This document shows positions 51,118-59,329 of a stretch of DNA of 64,000 bases, in pieces (the first letter of the stretch is position 1; every line of letters begins with the position of its first letter). The DNA comes from Pseudomonas lactis (lineage in GTDB: Bacteria > Pseudomonadota > Gammaproteobacteria > Pseudomonadales > Pseudomonadaceae). The stretch covers positions 248,001 through 312,000 of the forward strand of contig NZ_JYLO01000007.1 of assembly GCF_001439845.1 (NCBI RefSeq), read 5' to 3'. The notes beneath the pieces were generated by a model. That model had not been told where the DNA came from, did not search any database, and was given only the letters and a program-made list of their open reading frames with translations. The position numbers and the translations under genes are program-made.

Positions 51118-51368
51118 ACATACTCTTTACCCCTGAAGGCTGGGACGACTACCTCTGGTTTCAACAGAACGACAAAGCCGGGCTCAAGCGCATCAACCTC
51201 TTGATCAAGGCCATACAGAGAGCCCCCTTCGACGGCGTGGGAAAGCCTGAACCTCTCAAACATAATCTGAGTGGTTTCTGGTCTCGGCGAATCACCGCGG
51301 AGCATCGTCTGGTTTATGGCATCGAGGATGATGAAGTACAAATATTGATGTGCCGCTACCACTACTGA
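51114..51368 (+). CDS. yoeB: YoeB toxin (ribosome-dependent mRNA interferase)
   Basis: RelE-superfamily toxin that cuts mRNA in the ribosomal A site. The 84 residues equal the E. coli length. All catalytic positions are conserved with the same numbers: E46 (GKPEPL), R65 (AEHRLVY), H83 and Y84 (CRYHY). It is expected to be active and to need YefM for control. Chromosomal single-copy module; lateral acquisition is likely but not proven here. Confidence 0.95.
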   Translation: MNILFTPEGWDDYLWFQQNDKAGLKRINLLIKAIQRAPFDGVGKPEPLKHNLSGFWSRRITAEHRLVYGIEDDEVQILMCRYHY

Positions 51369-51468
51369 AATTGTTCTGACGCCCGAGCCAACCTTGACCT
51401 GATCCCCCCACCCGCTGAAAATGCCCGACGTTTTTTTGTCTCTCCGCATACTACGCAGTGAAATTTTA

Positions 51469-52185
51469 ATGCCTGATTCCTACACCGAAAAATCCGCCGA
51501 AGAATCCGTAGTCGCCCTGCACGCCAAAGCCGAATACGAAAACGCCATCAATCTTTCACAGCATGTGCCGGCCGCCAAGATCATCAGCGAGATGGTGCTG
51601 GACGCGTTTCACACCTCCAAGGAAAGCGACCAAATCCGCGAGCTGCGCGTTGCCATCCGCCAGGCCCACGATGCCTTCGATGATGACAAAGCCTATGAGC
51701 TGATGGGCCAGCTCAAGCAATTGAAAGACGCCGAAGCCGCAGACAACGCCGCCCTGGAACACCTGAGCAGCCAGTTCTCGATCAGCCGCATCCTATCCAG
51801 CTTCAAGGACGACCCAGAGTTTCAGGAACTGGTCTACGGCCTGGCCCTCAAGGTGCTTAACCAGTCGCACCAGGCCATCAGCAACCCGAGCGCCGGCAAG
51901 GGCAAAGCTGCACGCGCCAAGAAAGACAACGAAGTGTTTGTGATCAGCAAAGATGGCATCAGCGTCACCCTGCCGCTGCGCACCCCGCGCTCCAAGCTCA
52001 ATGTGGACCGCGAGGCGCTGGAATTCCTGGGCTTCACCTTTGTGGGCGAAGGCAGCGAGGCGGAGCTTGCGAGCGAAACCTTCATCGACAACAGCGGTGC
52101 CGAGCAGCCGGTCACGCGCAAGAGCATCGTGACCGCGCTGCAACAGCAAAGCGCCTTTGACGGCTACGCCATCGCCGCCCAGTAA
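51469..52185 (+). CDS. Hypothetical helical protein (238 aa)
   Basis: I do not recognise a family. From the ATG at 51469 the 238-residue protein has an N-terminal all-helical, acidic region (about 1-125) with heptad-like segments such as AYELMGQLKQLKDAEAADNA. A Lys/Ala-rich linker (about 145-155) follows, then a small C-terminal beta-rich domain with DNEVFVISKDGISVTLPLRT. An in-frame ATG at 51421 would add 16 residues. No membrane or signal segment. It follows yefM-yoeB by 100 bp and is convergent with the MFS gene. Confidence 0.7.
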   Translation: MPDSYTEKSAEESVVALHAKAEYENAINLSQHVPAAKIISEMVLDAFHTSKESDQIRELRVAIRQAHDAFDDDKAYELMGQLKQLKDAEAADNAALEHLSSQFSISRILSSFKDDPEFQELVYGLALKVLNQSHQAISNPSAGKGKAARAKKDNEVFVISKDGISVTLPLRTPRSKLNVDREALEFLGFTFVGEGSEAELASETFIDNSGAEQPVTRKSIVTALQQQSAFDGYAIAAQ

Positions 52186-52196
52186 GTAGCTGACGC

Positions 52197-52229
52197 AACC
52201 CGGCGCGCGTGCAAGGCGCAGCGCCGGTT
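52197..52229. terminator. Hairpin between convergent genes
   Basis: A CGGCGC/GCGCCG stem, extended by AACC/GGTT with one bulge, lies between the converging ends of the 238-aa protein gene and the MFS gene. It could end transcription from both sides. There is no clear T-run. Confidence 0.4.
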
Positions 52230-52234
52230 GCCGT

Positions 52235-53434
52235 CTACGCCGATTTGTTCCACAACATCGCCGAGCTTTTCATCATCCCCACGGCGATGGCCAACAGCAC
52301 CAACACGCAGCCTGTCAGCAGCCACGGTGACGGCAAGGTGGGCCGGGCCAGTAACATGAACGCCAACGATGGCGCGATCATCACGCCGATGTTGACGCCT
52401 GCCGAGTAGTAGCCAAGGTTGCGGCCCACGCTGTCGTGGCTGGAAATGCTGCTGACATAGTGGGTGATCGCGGGGAACACAATCATCTCGCCCAGGCTCC
52501 ACAACACCGTAGCAAGCATCAACAGCGCGCCGACCTGACCAAAGCCCATCAAGAAGAAACCGCTGCCTGCCAGCAAGAAGCCGATGATCAGCGAGCGGCT
52601 GCTCGACAAGTGCGCCATGCGCAGGTTGATCGGCACTTCAAACACGATCACCAGCAAAGCATTGATAAAGAAAATGATGCCCACGTAATAGGCCGGCAAT
52701 TGGGTGTAGTTGATGATGTACGCCGACAGAAAAGTCGGCGGCAGTGCGTATGCCACGTGCACCGGCAGCGCCGCCAACAGGATCACCAGCAGTCGCGAAC
52801 GCTCATGAGCCGCCACCTCGGGCAAGCCCTCGCCCTTGCCAGCGAAGGGCGCGTCTTGGGTGGCCGGCCGGGGCCGACCGAACCGCAGGCAGGCGGCGAA
52901 GGCCAGCAGGGACAGCACGGCATTGATGTAGAACACCGCGTCGGCATTGCTGAGGAAGATCAAGCTGCCCAGCAATGGCCCGATGGCCATGCCGATGTTG
53001 ATCGCCAGCCGGTTGCAGGAAAACGCCACCTTGCGCGACTCAAGGCTGCTGTGAGCCACCGTCTCGGAGAACGCGGCCGGTGTGAATGCTTCGTAACAAG
53101 CGCCCCAGAGAAACGACAACAGGAACAGCGCGAGCAGGTTTTCCACCGAGGGAATGACCAGCAGCAACGCAGCGTTGAACACCAACGAACCGAGGATGAC
53201 CCGGTTGGCCGAAAACCGCTTGATCACGGCGCCGATGATCAGGTCGGTACACAGGGCGCCCGCACCATATACACCGACCAACAGGCCAGCCGTGCCCGCC
53301 GATATCGCGTGTTGATGAATCAGGTACGCCGCGTAAAAAGGAAACGCCAGGGTGCCCATGCGGAACACCAGCGTGATCATGAACAGTGCTTGCAACCGCG
53401 TATTCAGGCTGCGCAACGCGTGAAAAGTCCCCAT
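52235..53434 (-). CDS. MFS transporter
   Basis: A 399-residue major facilitator with about 12 predicted membrane helices. The cytoplasmic loop between helices 6 and 7 carries LRFGRPRPATQDAPF. The start is placed at the ATG at 53434 (MGTFHALRSLNTRLQALFM), the first Met before helix 1. A longer in-frame start at 53536 lacks support and neither has a strong ribosome site. The overall pattern suits a drug or metabolite efflux member (AraJ-like), but the substrate is unknown. It follows a LuxR regulator and a Tat-exported aminotransferase in the same direction. Confidence 0.88.
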   Translation of the reverse strand: MGTFHALRSLNTRLQALFMITLVFRMGTLAFPFYAAYLIHQHAISAGTAGLLVGVYGAGALCTDLIIGAVIKRFSANRVILGSLVFNAALLLVIPSVENLLALFLLSFLWGACYEAFTPAAFSETVAHSSLESRKVAFSCNRLAINIGMAIGPLLGSLIFLSNADAVFYINAVLSLLAFAACLRFGRPRPATQDAPFAGKGEGLPEVAAHERSRLLVILLAALPVHVAYALPPTFLSAYIINYTQLPAYYVGIIFFINALLVIVFEVPINLRMAHLSSSRSLIIGFLLAGSGFFLMGFGQVGALLMLATVLWSLGEMIVFPAITHYVSSISSHDSVGRNLGYYSAGVNIGVMIAPSLAFMLLARPTLPSPWLLTGCVLVLLAIAVGMMKSSAMLWNKSA

Positions 53435-53609
53435 CAGCGCGGCACGCTGGCACAGGCGTGGAGCAAAGCTACAGAGCGGCTCATCCGGATGTCCTTTCTC
53501 AATGGCGGCGCCGGTGTGTCCGGCGCCAAACTCCATAGCTGGGCAACCTAATGCAGCACTGTGCGGCGAACAAGCTACCCATTTGGACAGGTAGGCGGTG
53601 ATTGCGGCC

Positions 53610-54317
53610 TCAGGCCGGGTGACGGATATAGCCCAATTGCAGGGCCTTGCCGATGGCTGACTTGCCGTTGGTGACCTGCAATTTGCCGAAGATATTCTTC
53701 ATATGAAACTTGACCGTATGGGAGGTCATCGAGGTCAGGAGCGCCACTTCGTTGTAGGTCTTGCCCAGGCTCACCCAGGACAATACTTCGGTTTCCCGTG
53801 GGGTCAGCACCGTCTGTTGCGCGACCGGCGCGGCGTGCTCTTCCAGGGCCTCGTCGTACATCGAGACCAACAGCATCTGCAGTTCACTTTGATGGGCCAG
53901 CACGGTCTCGCGAAATTGCTGGTCCTCGCCGAAGCTGCACAGATTGAGCACCGAGTAGAAACCGCGATTGCCATGCACGATAAAACTGGCGCCCTCGCCA
54001 ACGGGTTTGTAGGGGCCCGGCACCGGCACCGCCTCATCGGCCACGGCCAGCAGGTGTTCATCACTCCAGAAAAACGGTTTGATCCGGGTGCGGGTCAATG
54101 AAACCAGCTCGCCACGCCGGTAGAAATCGTCGGCCGTGTCGGAAGGCTCCATGGCTTCTGGGTAATTGGACACAATCTGCGCTTGGTCCATCGACGGCCC
54201 ACACTGGTAGACCTCAAAGTGCCCCAGGCCACGGCGGCTCAGCTCGGCATCGAGCAAGCGGCGCATATCCTCGGGCAGCATGGGCGATTTCTTATCGGGT
54301 TGGCCATTAGGTCGCAC
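53610..54317 (-). CDS. LuxR-family regulator, solo type (GTG start)
   Basis: About 235 residues from the GTG at 54317, chosen because AAGGA lies 8 bases upstream; an ATG at 54353 would add 12 residues. The C-terminal GerE helix-turn-helix (LTPRETEVLSWVSLGKTYNE, then TVKFHMKN) is complete. The N-terminal domain has the general shape of an autoinducer-binding domain (FYRRGELVSLTRTRIKPFFW). The Asp-Pro expected in acyl-homoserine-lactone binders appears replaced there, so a different ligand or none is likely. No luxI gene is in the window. It lies 85 bp after the Tat aminotransferase and may control it and the MFS gene. Confidence 0.85.
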   Translation of the reverse strand: MRPNGQPDKKSPMLPEDMRRLLDAELSRRGLGHFEVYQCGPSMDQAQIVSNYPEAMEPSDTADDFYRRGELVSLTRTRIKPFFWSDEHLLAVADEAVPVPGPYKPVGEGASFIVHGNRGFYSVLNLCSFGEDQQFRETVLAHQSELQMLLVSMYDEALEEHAAPVAQQTVLTPRETEVLSWVSLGKTYNEVALLTSMTSHTVKFHMKNIFGKLQVTNGKSAIGKALQLGYIRHPA

Positions 54318-54402
54318 GGGTATCTTCCTTGAGCATTCGACCCGGTCGAGCATGAAGCATGCCTGGCTTGTCTGTCCAGGCAGCGGATGACAAACACAGG
54401 GG

Positions 54403-55485
54403 CTAGACTTGCGCCGCGAACGCCTCGCGAAAGCGCTGCATCTCCTGCGGGTTGCCCACGGTCACCCGTACCCACTGCGGCCAGTCCTTCCATACCCGCC
54501 CCACCAGCACATTCTGTGCTGCCAGCCGCTCGATCACCCGCTCTGCCGGGCGCTTCACGTCGATCATGAAGCAATTGCTGTGGGAAGCGGTGCAGGTAAA
54601 GCCCCGGCCCTTGAGCCAGGCGATCGTCTCATCGCGCAACCTGGCATTTCGCGCTTTGCGTTGGCCCACCAGCTGCGAATCTTCCAGGCTGGCACGGGCG
54701 GCCAGCAAGCTGGCGCCGGCCGGGACGTTGTCGCCACCGAACACCGCCAACCGCTCCAGCAGCGCCGGGTGGCCGATTGCCAGGCCCAGGCGCGCACCGG
54801 CCATGCCGTAGATCTTGGAGAACGTGCGCAGCACCAGCAGGTCGTCATGGTCGTTGACCCAGCTCACGCAACTGGGGGCGTCACAGAAGTCGATATAAGC
54901 CTCGTCCACTACCAGCACGCTGCCCTTGGGTTTGTGCGCCAGGGCCTGACGGATGGCCTCGGTCGAGGTGAGCGTACCGGTCGGGTTGTTGGGGTTGCAC
55001 AGGTACAGCATGCCGGCCTGTGGGTCCGCCGCGAGCATGGCAGGCACATCGTGGGCATGCTGGGCGTCGAGGTTCACTTCTTGCACCGGCGCCTTGATCG
55101 ACTCGGCCGCCTGGCGCGGTACTTCGTAGGACGGCGTGGCCATCACCAGACCGCGGGTCTGGCTGGTGAACGCCAGCACCGCGTAGCGCAGGGCGGCCAT
55201 CGAGCCGGCAAACACTCCGACGTTGTCTTCGGCTATGCCCTGTTGTTGGGCGAACAGCGCGGCCAATGCATACATGTCCGGGTAAGGGTAACGCCCGGAG
55301 GCTGCAATCGCACGCTGCATCGCCTGGCGAGCCGCGTCTGAAGGGCCGTAGGGGCTTTCGTTGTAATTGAGCAGCACCTTGTCAGATTTCGTCGGCGCCG
55401 GGCTGGCGAGGGCCCAATTGAGCTGCCCCATCACAGGCAGGGCCGCGCCCAGGGCGAGAAGGGATCGACGACTGACACGCACCAT
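54403..55485 (-). CDS. Tat-exported class I/II aminotransferase (histidinol-phosphate type)
   Basis: A 360-residue PLP aminotransferase of the histidinol-phosphate/aromatic branch. The PLP lysine K224 is in TFSKIYGMAGARLG, with NPNNPTG (164-170) and VVDEAYIDF (192-200). It begins with a twin-arginine signal (SRRSLLALG at 5-13, hydrophobic to 20, cleavage likely after ALA at 27). It should fold with its cofactor in the cytoplasm and be exported to the periplasm. That is unusual for this enzyme class and argues against a role in histidine synthesis. Substrate unknown. It heads a possible unit with the LuxR and MFS genes. Confidence 0.88.
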   Translation of the reverse strand: MVRVSRRSLLALGAALPVMGQLNWALASPAPTKSDKVLLNYNESPYGPSDAARQAMQRAIAASGRYPYPDMYALAALFAQQQGIAEDNVGVFAGSMAALRYAVLAFTSQTRGLVMATPSYEVPRQAAESIKAPVQEVNLDAQHAHDVPAMLAADPQAGMLYLCNPNNPTGTLTSTEAIRQALAHKPKGSVLVVDEAYIDFCDAPSCVSWVNDHDDLLVLRTFSKIYGMAGARLGLAIGHPALLERLAVFGGDNVPAGASLLAARASLEDSQLVGQRKARNARLRDETIAWLKGRGFTCTASHSNCFMIDVKRPAERVIERLAAQNVLVGRVWKDWPQWVRVTVGNPQEMQRFREAFAAQV

Positions 55486-55630
55486 GATGGCTACTCCTTG
55501 TAGAGGCGCGAGGGATTCGCGCGGGCCGTTCAGAAGAGTATGACGAGAAAGCCGTTGCCTGATTTACCACCAAGGCGTATCCCTGCACTCAGTACTTTAT
55601 TGTTATAGCGGGCGCATGCAACACTTTCAC

Positions 55631-55665
55631 TGCCGCCAAACCCGCAACATTGGGTTCTGCCGGCA
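55631..55665. promoter_or_regulatory. Interrupted palindrome between divergent genes
   Basis: Nested inverted repeats TGCCG...AACCC-8-GGGTT...CGGCA are centred near 55648 in the gap between the Tat aminotransferase (-) and the XRE regulator (+). The position suits an operator for either regulator nearby. A role is inferred from symmetry and location only. Confidence 0.4.
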
Positions 55666-55697
55666 TGGACTGATGACTAAATGGAAGTGGTGAGCAC

Positions 55698-56303
55698 TTG
55701 ATACACAGACGGGAAAAAACCGAGCACTTGAAGAGCAACATCAAGTACTTGATCAAGAGTCGTGGCGAAACCCAGCTTTCGTTAAGCAGTGCTGCCGGCC
55801 TGACCAGGACCACCATCTACAACATCCTGGAAGGCAAGGTCGTTAACGTACAGCAGTCGACGATTCGCAAGATCTCGGACTTCTTTGGCGTCTCCTACGA
55901 AGAAATCGAGACCATCAGTTTTGAGGCCAAGGAAGTCATCGAGAGCAATGTTTCCCCGCTGGGTAACAAGAACCCGGCAGCAGTACCTGTGCTCAAGGAA
56001 AGCCTGCTCATGCAGAACCTGGGCAAGCGCATCGGTGAACTGGCCACGCTGCACCCGCTGACGTACTACTTCGGCAGCGCCTGCAATTTGATCGGCGTGC
56101 GCCTTGAGCACGGAATTCCGGGCCTCAATGAACCGGGGGACTTGCTGATCGTGCAGAAAGGCTCGTCGAGCGACGATAAAGAAAAGCTGGTGTACGACCG
56201 CGCCACCAAGAAGCTGTTCATCACCCTCGAACCCTGTGGGAACTCAGAGCGTTTGTGTGTCATCGGCGACATCCTTGAGGAGCGCTTCAATGACAACGTC
56301 TGA
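55698..56303 (+). CDS. XRE-family regulator with S24/LexA-like C-terminal domain (TTG start)
   Basis: A 201-residue regulator. The N-terminal Cro/C1 helix-turn-helix (about 8-70) contains LSSAAGLTRTTIYNILEGKV. The C-terminal half (about 110-195) resembles an S24-type beta fold with EPGDLLIVQKGSSSDDKEKL and ERLCVIGDILEERF. The Ser-Lys dyad of self-cleaving repressors is not apparent, so a ligand-binding or dimerisation role is more likely. The TTG at 55698 has GGAAGTGG upstream; no ATG or GTG is in frame nearby. Its last 14 bp overlap the VUT transporter gene. Confidence 0.85.
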   Translation: MIHRREKTEHLKSNIKYLIKSRGETQLSLSSAAGLTRTTIYNILEGKVVNVQQSTIRKISDFFGVSYEEIETISFEAKEVIESNVSPLGNKNPAAVPVLKESLLMQNLGKRIGELATLHPLTYYFGSACNLIGVRLEHGIPGLNEPGDLLIVQKGSSSDDKEKLVYDRATKKLFITLEPCGNSERLCVIGDILEERFNDNV

Positions 56304-57153
56304 GGGCGCCGTTGAAAACAGCAAATACAAGTTGCTGGGCTTTGAAAACGACAAGCGCCTGGCGGTGATCATGGTGATCGCCACGGGCAAGGTCCTCAAG
56401 ATCAAGCTGAGTGAAGTGCTCAGCAGTGAAATGATGGACAACTTCAACAAGATGGAAATCAAGAACCTGTACAAGAAGTTCTATTCCCAAGGCGGAGCAC
56501 TGACCGCTTACGAGATAAACGACCGCAATGAAAACTCCTGGATGATCTACATCATCCTGAACTTGCTGCTGTTCACCTTCTATATCTTCACCAGCATTGC
56601 CGCGACCAAGCCGATTTACCTGGAGTCGTTGGGCATCATCGTCACGCCGGGCACGTTCCTGTACCCGCTGACCTTTTTGATCGTGGACTTGCTCAACGAG
56701 AATTTCGGCTTGCGCCTGGCCAGGCGGGCCATTCTGTTTGCGTTTGCCAGCAACGCGATGATCATCATCCTGCTGTATGGCTCGACGTTCCTGCCGGGGC
56801 TGCCGGGCTGGAAGCTGGATGGGCCTTATACCGACGTGATCCTGCAAGTGTCGTCGGTGCTGGTGGCCTCTTCGGTGTCGTTTCTGGTGTCGGAGAATAT
56901 AAACTCCTACCTGCTGTGCAAGATCAAGGAGCTGACCAACTCCAGGTACCTGTACTTGCGGATATTCCTCAGTACGTTCTTCGCGGTGATTATCGACAGC
57001 TTCCTGTTCTGCTTCATTGCCTTCTACGGCGCGATGCAGACCAGCGATATCCTCAGCATGATTTACGTGCAAATCGCGATCAAAGTCGGCTTTGCGTTCT
57101 TCAACATCCTGCCTGCCTATGGCGCACGCTCATTGTTCAAACGCTATCAATAA
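56290..57153 (+). CDS. VUT-family (YhhQ-like) transporter with extra N-terminal domain
   Basis: A 287-residue protein starting at the ATG at 56290 (RBS GAGGAGCG). From about residue 78 on it is a VUT/YhhQ-type membrane protein with six helices and the family segment ATKPIYLESLGIIVTPGTFL, then YPLTFLIVDLLNENFG. YhhQ proteins import queuosine precursors such as preQ0 and preQ1. Residues 1-75 form a soluble basic domain (LLGFENDKRLAVIMVIATGK) that ordinary YhhQ proteins of about 220 residues lack. It overlaps the XRE regulator gene, and queC lies downstream on the opposite strand. Substrate is inferred. Confidence 0.85.
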   Translation: MTTSEGAVENSKYKLLGFENDKRLAVIMVIATGKVLKIKLSEVLSSEMMDNFNKMEIKNLYKKFYSQGGALTAYEINDRNENSWMIYIILNLLLFTFYIFTSIAATKPIYLESLGIIVTPGTFLYPLTFLIVDLLNENFGLRLARRAILFAFASNAMIIILLYGSTFLPGLPGWKLDGPYTDVILQVSSVLVASSVSFLVSENINSYLLCKIKELTNSRYLYLRIFLSTFFAVIIDSFLFCFIAFYGAMQTSDILSMIYVQIAIKVGFAFFNILPAYGARSLFKRYQ

Positions 57154-57156
57154 TCC

Positions 57157-57256
57157 TGTAGGAGCGAGCTTGCTCGCGAAGAACGTCAACGATCACGCAG
57201 CGCATCTGGTGGAACGCGGCGCTCTCAGGTTTTTCGCGAGCAAGCTCGCTCCTACA
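57157..57256. repeat. REP inverted pair with conserved spacer, family B
   Basis: Arms TGTAGGAGCGAGCTTGCTCG and its inverse enclose a 52-base spacer that begins GAACGTCAACGATCACGC. It lies between the convergent transporter and queC genes. Confidence 0.88.
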
Positions 57257-57260
57257 AGGG

Positions 57261-57959
57261 TTATTTGAGTTGCAACTTGTGCTTGAGGCTCTGCATGACA
57301 GGTGTCTTGTTCTGCAGGTAGTCATTCAAGCCCCGAGCGCGCAGGTTGCACGCATCACACTCACCGCAGCCGGTACCGATGATGCCGTTGTAGCAGGTCA
57401 GCGTCTGCTCGCGCACCAGCTCCAGTTGGCCGTGGTAATCGGCCAGGGCCCAGGTCTCGGCCTTGTTCAGCCACATCAACGGCGTGTCCAGGCGCACGTC
57501 GTATTCCATGCCCAGCTTGAGGGCCTGGTTCAGCGCTTTGACAAACTCATCCCGGCAATCGGGGTAGCCAGAGAAGTCGGTTTCGCACACGCCGGTGATG
57601 ACGGTCTCGGCCTTGACTTGGTAGGCGTAGATCGCAGCCAGGGTCAGGAACAGGATGTTGCGCCCCGGCACAAAGGTGCTCGGCAGGCTTTCACCCGAGC
57701 TGTTCACGGTCGGCACCGGAATGTTGTCACGGGTAAGGCTGCTGATTGCCAGCTCATTGAGCAGGGACACATCCATCACTTTGTGCACAGTGGCACCCAA
57801 CTGCTTGGCCAATTTCTGGGCCACTTCGATTTCTGCCACATGGCGCTGGCCGTAATCAAAGGTAATGCAGTGCACTTCGTCATACAGCGGCAGGGCCTGG
57901 ATCAGGCAGGTGGTCGAATCCTGCCCGCCACTGAAGACCATTACGGCTTTTTTACTCAT
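57261..57959 (-). CDS. queC: 7-cyano-7-deazaguanine synthase
   Basis: Converts 7-carboxy-7-deazaguanine to preQ0 with ATP and ammonia, in queuosine synthesis. The 232 residues show the PP-loop [10 protein letters not shown] near residue 9, [19 protein letters not shown] and the C-terminal zinc site [19 protein letters not shown] with four cysteines. It is convergent with the VUT-family transporter. queE, its usual neighbour in Pseudomonas, would lie upstream but is not found here. Confidence 0.97.
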   Translation of the reverse strand: MSKKAVMVFSGGQDSTTCLIQALPLYDEVHCITFDYGQRHVAEIEVAQKLAKQLGATVHKVMDVSLLNELAISSLTRDNIPVPTVNSSGESLPSTFVPGRNILFLTLAAIYAYQVKAETVITGVCETDFSGYPDCRDEFVKALNQALKLGMEYDVRLDTPLMWLNKAETWALADYHGQLELVREQTLTCYNGIIGTGCGECDACNLRARGLNDYLQNKTPVMQSLKHKLQLK

Positions 57960-57991
57960 TGCATTGCTTCCTGCATTTGTAGAATTGGGAG

Positions 57992-58038
57992 GTAGGAGCG
58001 CGCTCGCTCGCGAAAAACGTCAACGATAACGCAGCGCT
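57992..58038. repeat. Half repeat unit, family B
   Basis: One arm GTAGGAGCGCGCTCGCTCGC followed by the spacer start AAAAACGTCAACGATAACGC, then it stops. The second arm is absent, so this is a truncated copy of the 100-bp unit. Confidence 0.78.
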
Positions 58039-58043
58039 CAATA

Positions 58044-58082
58044 AAAAACCCCGCGCGACTTTCGAAGGCGGGGCTTTTTTTA
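58044..58082 (-). terminator. Rho-independent terminator of the cyo operon
   Basis: Stem CCCCGC/GCGGGG (58049-58073) with T-runs on both sides, just beyond the cyoE stop on the minus strand. Confidence 0.85.
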
Positions 58083-58094
58083 CTGCAAGACCAC

Positions 58095-58982
58095 TCAGTG
58101 GGCGTAGGTCAGCAACAGCTCTTTCGGCACTTGGAAATCCAGGGACATCATCACGCTGAGCGCGGTGATGGTGAAGATCGAGAACACGAACAGCTTGCGC
58201 GCCCAGACGGTGTCATCCACAGCCTTGTAGCCGGTCCAGGCCATGTACAACCAGTACATGCCCATGGCGGCGGCGACGGCGAGGTAGCTCATGCCGGCGT
58301 AGCCACTGAAGGTCAACATCAAGGTCGCCACGAGGAAGGCCAGGATGTAGAGCAGGATGTGTTTCTTGGCCACCTGGATGCCACGCTTGACCGGCAATAC
58401 CGGAATCGACGCAGCCAGGTAGTCATTGAAGCGGAAAATCGCGATGGCGTAGGAGTGCGGCATCTGCCACAGGCTGAACATCACCAGCAGCGTCAGCGCG
58501 GCCATGTCGAAGCTATTGGTCACAGCCACATAACCAATCACCGGCGGCATCGCCCCCGACAGACTGCCCACCAGCGTGCCGTGAACCGACTTGCGCTTGA
58601 GGTACAGGCTGTAGAGACCGACGTAGATGACAAAACCGATCACGGCAAACAGCGCCGCCAACGGGTTGGCCACCTTGTACAACAGGGCCACACCGGCAAC
58701 ACCCAGGACGGTCGCATAGATCAGTGCCAGCTTCAGGGAGATGAGGCCCTGGACCAGCACGCGATTCTTGGTGCGCTCCATCTTGATGTCGATGTCACGG
58801 TCGATGCAGTTGTTGAATACGCAACCGGAAGCAACCACCAGGGACGTACCGATCATTGCCGCCAGGAAGATGGCCAGATCGACATGTCCCTTGGAGGCCA
58901 GGAAGAAACCGCCCGCCACAGAAAGCACGTTACCGAAAATGATCCCCGGTTTGGTGATTTGGATAAAGTGCTTAAGCGACAT
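58095..58982 (-). CDS. cyoE: Protoheme IX farnesyltransferase (heme O synthase)
   Basis: UbiA-family prenyltransferase that makes heme O for the cytochrome bo3 oxidase. The 295 residues have about nine membrane helices. The Asp-rich substrate site is [18 protein letters not shown] (about 58-75); the second conserved loop is near [19 protein letters not shown]. It is the last gene of cyoABCDE, 11 bp after cyoD. Confidence 0.97.
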   Translation of the reverse strand: MSLKHFIQITKPGIIFGNVLSVAGGFFLASKGHVDLAIFLAAMIGTSLVVASGCVFNNCIDRDIDIKMERTKNRVLVQGLISLKLALIYATVLGVAGVALLYKVANPLAALFAVIGFVIYVGLYSLYLKRKSVHGTLVGSLSGAMPPVIGYVAVTNSFDMAALTLLVMFSLWQMPHSYAIAIFRFNDYLAASIPVLPVKRGIQVAKKHILLYILAFLVATLMLTFSGYAGMSYLAVAAAMGMYWLYMAWTGYKAVDDTVWARKLFVFSIFTITALSVMMSLDFQVPKELLLTYAH

Positions 58983-58993
58983 CGGGTCTTACC

Positions 58994-59329
58994 TCACTTC
59001 GCCATCATGTAGGTGTGGATGCTGAACATGATCCACAGCGACAGACCAACCAGCAGAACGATCACCAGGCCTGCGAACACAAACGCGATCACGTTCTCGC
59101 GCTGCTCTTTGGAGCGGTCCAGGTGCAGGAAGTACACCAGGTGAACCAGCACCTGAATCACCGCGAACGCCAGGACGATCATCAAGGTGATCGACTTCGG
59201 CAAGGTTGGGTACATCACCAGGCCGAACGGGATCAGGGTCAGGATGACCGACAGGATGAAGCCGATGGCGTAAGACTTTACGCTGCCATGGCTTGAATCG
59301 TGGCTGTCATGGGAGTGTGCATTAGCCAT
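58994..59329 (-). CDS. cyoD: Cytochrome bo3 ubiquinol oxidase subunit IV
   Basis: Small subunit of the bo3 oxidase with three membrane helices. The 111 residues begin with a His/Ser-rich cytoplasmic tail (HSHDSHDSSHGSVKSYAIGF). A conserved loop VLVHLVYFLHLDRSKEQREN follows. Its start overlaps the cyoC stop by 1 bp. Confidence 0.96.
   Translation of the reverse strand: MANAHSHDSHDSSHGSVKSYAIGFILSVILTLIPFGLVMYPTLPKSITLMIVLAFAVIQVLVHLVYFLHLDRSKEQRENVIAFVFAGLVIVLLVGLSLWIMFSIHTYMMAK

Noticed and set aside
52436..53551. 371-codon frame antisense to the MFS transporter
   Set aside because: Gln/Arg/His-rich shadow with no domain; the opposite strand has the expected membrane helices.
54403..55485. 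Assignment as histidine-biosynthetic hisC
   Set aside because: It has a Tat export signal and sits away from any his gene, so the biosynthetic role is unlikely despite the family resemblance.
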